Assembly (NCBI GenBank): GCA_022385805.1
Contig: MU277685.1
Location: 402,782-466,781, forward strand
Direction: 5' to 3'
Length of the DNA: 64,000 bases
Source of the DNA: Pilatotrama ljubarskyi
Taxonomy: Eukaryota; Basidiomycota; Agaricomycetes; Polyporales; Polyporaceae
Shown: piece by piece, positions 59,000 to 64,000 of the stretch
How positions within the stretch are numbered: position 1 is the first letter of the stretch
How the letters are laid out: each line of letters starts with the position of its first letter
Notes under the pieces: model-generated
Databases searched by the model: none
What the model was told of the DNA's origin: nothing
Seen by the model: the letters and a program-made list of their open reading frames with translations, nothing else
Position numbers and translations under genes: made by a program

Positions 59000-60323
59000 A
59001 TGTCTACCACTACCATTCCGACTGCACCACTGCCACCGACGGGCACTCTGAGGAACGCTTCTGCTACGCCTCATGGACCGGGCCACTCAGGGCCCTCTGC
59101 CATCGACCCTCTGACCTTTACTTCCACCGTTGACTTCGCTTTTACTTATGTCCCCTCCATGTCCACCTGCGACATTGCCACAATTCTGTGGAACTACACG
59201 GGCCCGACACAAGACTTCTCCCTATATACGGCGGCCACACATTCACAGCTGTCGCTCATTGCGTACTCGCTCCCCGCCACTGCAGCATCGTACGTCTGGA
59301 CCCAGGTGAACGTGACCGAGGGCGTGTACGAGCTACTCGCGCTAGGTAACGGATTCGCGAGCCTATCATCCGCGTTCTTCGTCTCGGACAACGGCGGATC
59401 GTGCTTGGACACTACGGTGCCATCTTCCTACAGGTCGCCTCCAACAAGCCCGCCCCCTGCGTCGCCGCCACGGTCACACCTAGGAGTGATCTTGGGAAGC
59501 GTAATTGGGGGTATTGCGGTCGTCGTCGCCATCCTCGGTGTCTACCTCTACCTCAGACTGCGAGGAAAGGCAGTTCCTGGATACCGTTGGCGTAGCTATA
59601 AGGATGGTGGAAAGAGCGTTCAGCCTCGGAGCTGGGCAGGACTATCCTCGCATTTAAACATCAGCAACCAGCGATCCGCTCCTTGCTCGTCCGAGGAGGC
59701 GGCCACCGTCGCTGGAAAGACCTCTGTACAATTGACCATGCTGCCGCGCCTGGAGCCGAATCGCCGCAAGCCCTCCATCGCGACCGTCACCCTGCTTTCC
59801 GAGGCCCTCTCCAGTCCTGCGATCGAAAAGTCCCTACCTGCTTCGCCTTCCCCTGCGCTTCGGCTGGACGACGAGCTGCCCCCTCCACCTTCGTCGTACG
59901 TCGCGCCCGCGCCGGATGCGCGCCTACGCCGGCCGCGCACCTTCGACACGGTGGACTCAGTCTCCGTCATCTGGCTTCGCCGCCACAGTTCGGCCGTCAC
60001 AACTCCCACACGTAGGCCTAGCGGCACGTCGGCCGTGCCGTCCTCGTCCACCTCGCAGATGTACCGTGGACGGGACAGTATGTGGAGCATGGCGACTCCT
60101 AGCACGCCGGAGACGCCTGAGCGACCGAGCCCGGACAGAGCGATTGCGCGTCGCAGTTCTCGGGCACTTGGACACACCAGTCCCATCCGTGAACCTATCC
60201 CCGATGTACCCCCACTGCCTAGCGAACACATCTCAAGGCATCCATGCGGCTCGGTAAGCGTGCTCTATTCCTGCTCACCTAGAGCGGCCTACTGACCAGT
60301 GTGTATAGGAGACGGAGCTCTGA
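59000..60323 (+). CDS. Single-pass membrane protein with KNH-like ectodomain (paralog B)
   Basis: Starts MSTTTIPTAPLPPTGTLRNA, with no signal peptide. The ectodomain (residues about 45-135) reads FTYVPSMSTCDIATILWNYT, then ASYVWTQVNVTEGVYELLAL, SSAFFVSDNGGSCL; Cys57 and Cys134 are the conserved pair. A Pro/Ser stalk leads to one helix (LGVILGSVIGGIAVVVAILG, about 161-186). The tail has SWAGLSSHLN (about 211-220), Pro-rich and Ser-rich segments, and TSQMYRGRDSMWSM. The long exon would stop at 60295, but GTAAGC at 60259 and an acceptor at 60308 with a branch-like CTGAC between them suggest a last intron and a short end ETEL (stop 60321-60323). Same family as the genes at 48971, 61102 and 63074. 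Confidence 0.72.
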
Positions 60324-61101
60324 GCGGCGACGATCGTTCCGGACGGACATTGCATAAAGCACCGGAACTCCTTGGACTGTTGGACATGTACGCTGTGGTT
60401 TCTGACTTTGTGACTTCGGCGCCTCAATCTGCCCACTTTCTTGGATTATACCAAGCACCACGTCGTTGAGATGGAGATCCTGCTCGAGCTCTGTGGCACC
60501 CATTGTCATGTCTTGCTTGGTTTCACGCAGGCTTTCAGGCATGGTGATCCTCGCTCCGGTCCAGCGCCAAGTTTTGGCTCGTATGTAATGTTGCCGTTTC
60601 TCGCAGACACCACGTTTGGCGGACTTCATTCGCGGCATTTCGCCGCGCTTGTTATTATTCTTAGTTCGACGCCTCATGTGATGTGCCGTAGCATGATATC
60701 TTCTACATGAGCTGCCGCAAAATCCCAGTCGCGCCTGCTCAAAGTCGCTCAATTGTGATATGTTCGAGCTGTCGCTCCATCTTCCGAGTAGCTTGCATAG
60801 CGACTCGGAGCGGGCTGGCTTGAGACTGTCTCAGCTTGCGCTTCGCTACCCTCCCAGTGACCGCAGGTTGCGACTGTTAAGGTTCGCTCAAAAGCCTCCC
60901 CACCGGCGAGACCGACAGCCTGGGAAGTTCTTATCTGCGGTGGGTGTGCTGACCTTCCCCCGAGTTGCTCTCTCGTCCAGCTATCACTCGGTCGCTCAGA
61001 GCTCTGGTGCAGCCCTACCGGGATATCGTACGCCCTTCTGTTTGCCCGTACGCTGCACTTGTCCTGACTAGGATTGCTCGACAGCCACATAGCTTGTAGA
61101 G
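60324..61101. other. Intergenic between paralogs B and C
   Basis: 778 bp. Long minus frame 60279-60752 has no family features and is probably chance. No gene seen. Confidence 0.45.
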
Positions 61102-62163
61102 ATGGATCAGCTACCCGGGTCAAGGCCGCTCCTAGTCAGCATCCCTACGACGTCGACGTCGACGAGTGCAGGGGCTGCCTCAACGGGCGGCTTCACGTTC
61201 ACGATAGTCCCGTTCACGGACACTTGCGCCACAGCCACCCTCAAGTGGGCGTACAGCGGCCCGGCGGAGAGTTTCTCCCTCTTCGCTTCCTCCGCATCCT
61301 CGTTGGACGAGGGAGCAGATGGTGTCGAGGTGATAGGCGTCCCGGTAGTGTACGGCCTCCCAGCCGCCTCGGGGACGTACACCTGGTCGCCAGTCAACCT
61401 CACGGCCGGGATGTACATCATGCACGCAGTGGGCGAGGGCATCGAGGCGCAGTCCTCGCAGTTCCAAATCGGCGCGGGCTCAGACTCGTCCTGTCTGAAC
61501 GCAGCAGACTCGTCGCAGACAAACCCCCCGCTGGCTACGTCGTCGTCCATTCCTGTTCCCCCTGCGACCTCGCGTTCGCACACAGCTGCGATCGCTGGAG
61601 GCGTCGTCGGAGGCGTCGTGCTTCTCGCCGTTCTCGCCGGTATCCTCGGCTACATGCGCCGCGGCGTGCATCGGCCCCCGTCCCGACGGGGCAGCAGCGG
61701 GAGCCGCAAAGAGAAGCTCCAGTACTCCAAGCAATGGGTCGGCCTGTCCTCCGTCGATACCCTCCCAACTCATTTCTCACGCTCGAGCACGGCCGTCTCG
61801 GGCGCGACAGACTTCAAGGCGCCGCAGTTGGATACCATTCGCCCTCCTCCATCTATCCCCTTAGCAGACGGTGCTGCTCCGGATCTGCGCTATGCGGAAA
61901 CGCTCTCGTACGGCCCAGGTAGCGTTCTGCCCAGTCGCAGGTCCCCAGGCGGCATCTCCACTTCAACCTCTCTGCGTACGCTGGATATAGCTGTGGACCC
62001 CTTCCAAGACGGGCAGAACAGCTCCTCGTCCCCAGTTCCAGGCACCCGGAACCTCGACTCGCCCACACCGTCCTCTACAACGTCACACATGTACCCCATT
62101 CGTGGTAGCGAGTCCGGCGCCGGGACTTTCTCGAGGGAAGGGCATGTAGGCGCCAGGTTCTGA
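61102..62163 (+). CDS. Single-pass membrane protein with KNH-like ectodomain (paralog C)
   Basis: 353 residues, one exon. It starts MDQLPGSRPLLVSIPTTSTS, with no signal peptide; the LPGSR motif recurs from paralog A. The ectodomain (about 30-131) reads FTFTIVPFTDTCATATLKWA, then YSGPAESFSLF, TYTWSPVNLTAGMYIMHAVG, EAQSSQFQIGAGSDSSCL; Cys42 and Cys131 pair by analogy. The S/T stalk is followed by a helix (AAIAGGVVGGVVLLAVLAGI, about 162-184), a basic patch, QWVGLSS (about 211-217), and a Ser/Pro-rich tail with TSHMYPIRGSESGAG. The VNLT sequon is shared with A and (as VNVT) B. Probably a surface protein of type III topology. Ligand unknown. Confidence 0.72.
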   Translation: MDQLPGSRPLLVSIPTTSTSTSAGAASTGGFTFTIVPFTDTCATATLKWAYSGPAESFSLFASSASSLDEGADGVEVIGVPVVYGLPAASGTYTWSPVNLTAGMYIMHAVGEGIEAQSSQFQIGAGSDSSCLNAADSSQTNPPLATSSSIPVPPATSRSHTAAIAGGVVGGVVLLAVLAGILGYMRRGVHRPPSRRGSSGSRKEKLQYSKQWVGLSSVDTLPTHFSRSSTAVSGATDFKAPQLDTIRPPPSIPLADGAAPDLRYAETLSYGPGSVLPSRRSPGGISTSTSLRTLDIAVDPFQDGQNSSSSPVPGTRNLDSPTPSSTTSHMYPIRGSESGAGTFSREGHVGARF

Positions 62164-63073
62164 GGCGTCATAACCAGGGCTCGCGCATGGCGCGCCTGTG
62201 GCTTGTCCTCTACGCATGACCATCGCCCCTCCGTATGGGTTTTGGCTCCGATTCTCCGAGGAGTGGAAGCTGCAGGGCGTCTCCGCACGACGCTGAGGTC
62301 GCACAAGCTATCCGAAGTAGACCGCCGTACAGACTGTTTGTCGGTGGTACGGGCGCTGTATGATACCTCCGATGAGTCATGAACTTTTGTACGATGTAGG
62401 ATGTACACCAACCATGTCTTCGCTGTGCCACTGGGAGGGTGCCAGGGACCCGGGATCGCATCTCTGTTCGTCTCGAGCAGGCTTCCAGACGGACTGCGCT
62501 TAAGTACCCAAGCTGTCAAGGGCTGCGATTGAACTACTCAGCACGCGTTGACGCTGTTCGAATCGCGATGGTCTCTGAAGCTCTCAAGCTCAAGACTCAG
62601 AGCGCCGCCTACGAGTATGAATGCTGGACGGTCGGTGTCCCCATAGCACTGCGAAGCGGGGACACATCTCCCTTCGCTGCATGGGTCATTCACGCCTGAC
62701 AGCGATTTGATCCCTCTCACGGCCTGTCCGTCCTATCCTCCATCGGTGACCAGACAATGCGGACCCCCATCAGCCTGGGTGAGATACCTTCCAAAGCCCT
62801 TCCGCAGAGGGTGGCATCTTCCAAGCAAGTATCAATATCTGTCCGTCCTCATAATTGGGAACATCGCCGGTCCCAGATGCGCCTGCCCCTTCTTCGCCGC
62901 ATGGACAGATCGCTGCGCGTTCAATGATGATATCTTTGCTCGAGGAGCGCAGATATACTCGACGATGGATGGACTTGCGAGGTCTACCGGATGAACTTCC
63001 TCTGGGGTCGTATTAGGTACGCCTAGCCCATACCGTCCGCGCACTCAGCTCGCTCAACTCGGCGTAGAGCACC
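62164..63073. other. Intergenic between paralogs C and D
   Basis: 910 bp without a recognisable gene. Plus frames 62439-62699 and 62707-62994 have no family features. Confidence 0.45.
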
Positions 63074-64000
63074 ATGGCGCGCTTTGTGCAACCAGAGCGC
63101 TGCGGCCGCGCCGTGGGGCACAGGCTGACGCTGCCTAGTACACTCTTACCCCTGCCTCTTCCGACTGGCACACTTACGCCTACGACCCCACGAACGTCTG
63201 CGCCGGCCACGCCAATTCCGAGCTTCACAAGCGCTACCGGTGGAGCGTCCAGGTCACAGTCCGCCCCCGCCTCATCACCCTCCAGCAGCATCAACCTGTC
63301 CGCATCTCCCAACGTCTGGAGCCTGCACCCCGTGTCATCGCCGCCCTCGTTAGCCTCAGAGAGCATCCGCCCGCCCTCCATCTCCACCAATTCCAGCCTC
63401 CCGATCGCAGCGCCGACGTTGTCTGACGGCCCACGTTTGTTCAAGTTCAACGAGCCGATCGAGTCCGTGGAGATATGCACGCCGAAGGTGATCACGTGGA
63501 CGTACTCCGGACCCGATGCAGACATCGCGCTCTCCATCGCCGCCACCCCGGAGCTGCACGTTGAACCCGACCTCCCATTCATGCCCCTCGCAGCGGGGAT
63601 CGACGCCGGGCAGGGGGTGTTCGCGTGGGAGAGCGTAAAGTATCCCTCGGGGTGGTATGTCCTGCGGGCGTCGGGCAGCACGGTCTGGGCGCAGTCTATT
63701 CCGTTCCCCATCTACGTTGGCAAGGACGTATCGTGTTTGAAAAACTACACGTCCTCGACGTTCAGCTCAACGACGTCGCCAGTTCAGAGTCTAGTCACTG
63801 GTCCTAACGCGGCGAACACCCGCATCACCACCGCTGCCCCATCCGTCGCGCCATCCGCCCCTAGCGCAGCCAAGTCGACGTCGGGCACGGTCAGAGGAAA
63901 CAAGCGCGCGAGCGTGATCGCCGGAGGCGTCATCGCAGGCATCGCCATCCTAGGAGTGGCGATCCTCGCTGGCATCTGCATCCGACACAGTCTCTGTCGA
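63074..64000 (+). CDS. Single-pass membrane protein with KNH-like ectodomain (paralog D), partial
   Basis: Open from ATG 63074 to the window end (309 codons); the 3' part is missing. It starts MARFVQPERCGRAVGHRLTL, again without a signal peptide. A longer Ser/Pro/Thr-rich stretch leads to the domain: IESVEICTPKVITWTYSGPD, then FAWESVKYPSGWYVLRASGS, AQSIPFPIYVGKDVSCL, with the conserved cysteines. The glycosylation sequon of the paralogs is replaced by VKYPSG. An S/T stalk precedes the helix RASVIAGGVIAGIAILGVAI (about 278-300) and the start of a basic juxtamembrane stretch. The most divergent of the four. The cytosolic motifs seen in A-C would lie beyond the window. Confidence 0.68.
   Translation, partial: MARFVQPERCGRAVGHRLTLPSTLLPLPLPTGTLTPTTPRTSAPATPIPSFTSATGGASRSQSAPASSPSSSINLSASPNVWSLHPVSSPPSLASESIRPPSISTNSSLPIAAPTLSDGPRLFKFNEPIESVEICTPKVITWTYSGPDADIALSIAATPELHVEPDLPFMPLAAGIDAGQGVFAWESVKYPSGWYVLRASGSTVWAQSIPFPIYVGKDVSCLKNYTSSTFSSTTSPVQSLVTGPNAANTRITTAAPSVAPSAPSAAKSTSGTVRGNKRASVIAGGVIAGIAILGVAILAGICIRHSLCR

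Noticed and set aside
60279..60752. 157-codon minus-strand frame between paralogs B and C
   Set aside because: No family features and overlaps the likely 3' end of paralog B.
63013..63711. 232-codon minus-strand frame at the right end
   Set aside because: Antisense of paralog D, which is open to the window edge and has the family motifs.

Overview
This window is nuclear DNA of a filamentous basidiomycete, most likely an Agaricomycete (an inference). It is GC-rich. Genes are close together on both strands and broken by many short GT-AG introns of about 50-60 nt. The protein families (P450, FAD-linked oxidases, F-box/LRR and kinase-like families, Tnp2 transposase, KNH-type cell-wall proteins) fit wood-decay or litter fungi. 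No rRNA, tRNA or CRISPR was seen. All gene models were read by eye by joining exons across consensus splice sites.

Left arm (0.4-11.7 kb): a METTL18/Hpm1-like protein-histidine methyltransferase, a secreted berberine-bridge-type FAD oxidase, a cytochrome P450, a RUS1/DUF647 protein and an aldo/keto reductase. The oxidase and the P450 are divergent across 0.7 kb. Then comes a 2.2 kb gene-poor stretch with a 19-bp tandem repeat.

Transposon and duplication zone (12.7-24.6 kb): an apparently intact 1058-codon Tnp2 (EnSpm/CACTA-type) transposase on the minus strand is divergent to a 236-residue coiled-coil gene on the plus strand, probably one autonomous element. To its right is a segmental duplication. 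The right copy holds an intact small secreted Kre9/Knh1-like gene. The left copy is a decayed pseudogene that has also lost its TATA box. A fungal protein-kinase-like gene lies between the copies.

Housekeeping middle (24.8-58.3 kb): F-box/LRR protein, aldehyde dehydrogenase, mitochondrial ribosomal protein uS7m, PIN/Ecm3-like carrier, NIPA-type transporter, Xaa-Pro aminopeptidase P, a MOV10-like zinc-finger RNA helicase, a second F-box protein with an apparent frameshift, an unidentified multi-pass membrane protein, a single-pass membrane protein, MRS2 magnesium channel, a conserved nucleotidyltransferase-like protein and the proteasome ATPase Rpt6.

Right arm (59-64 kb): three tandem paralogs of the single-pass membrane protein found at 49-51 kb. 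All four lack a recognisable signal peptide and share a beta-sandwich-like ectodomain with two cysteines and an S/T-rich stalk. The three whose tails lie in the window share short cytosolic motifs. The last gene runs off the window. This family and the two-gene Tnp2 element are the least explained features here.
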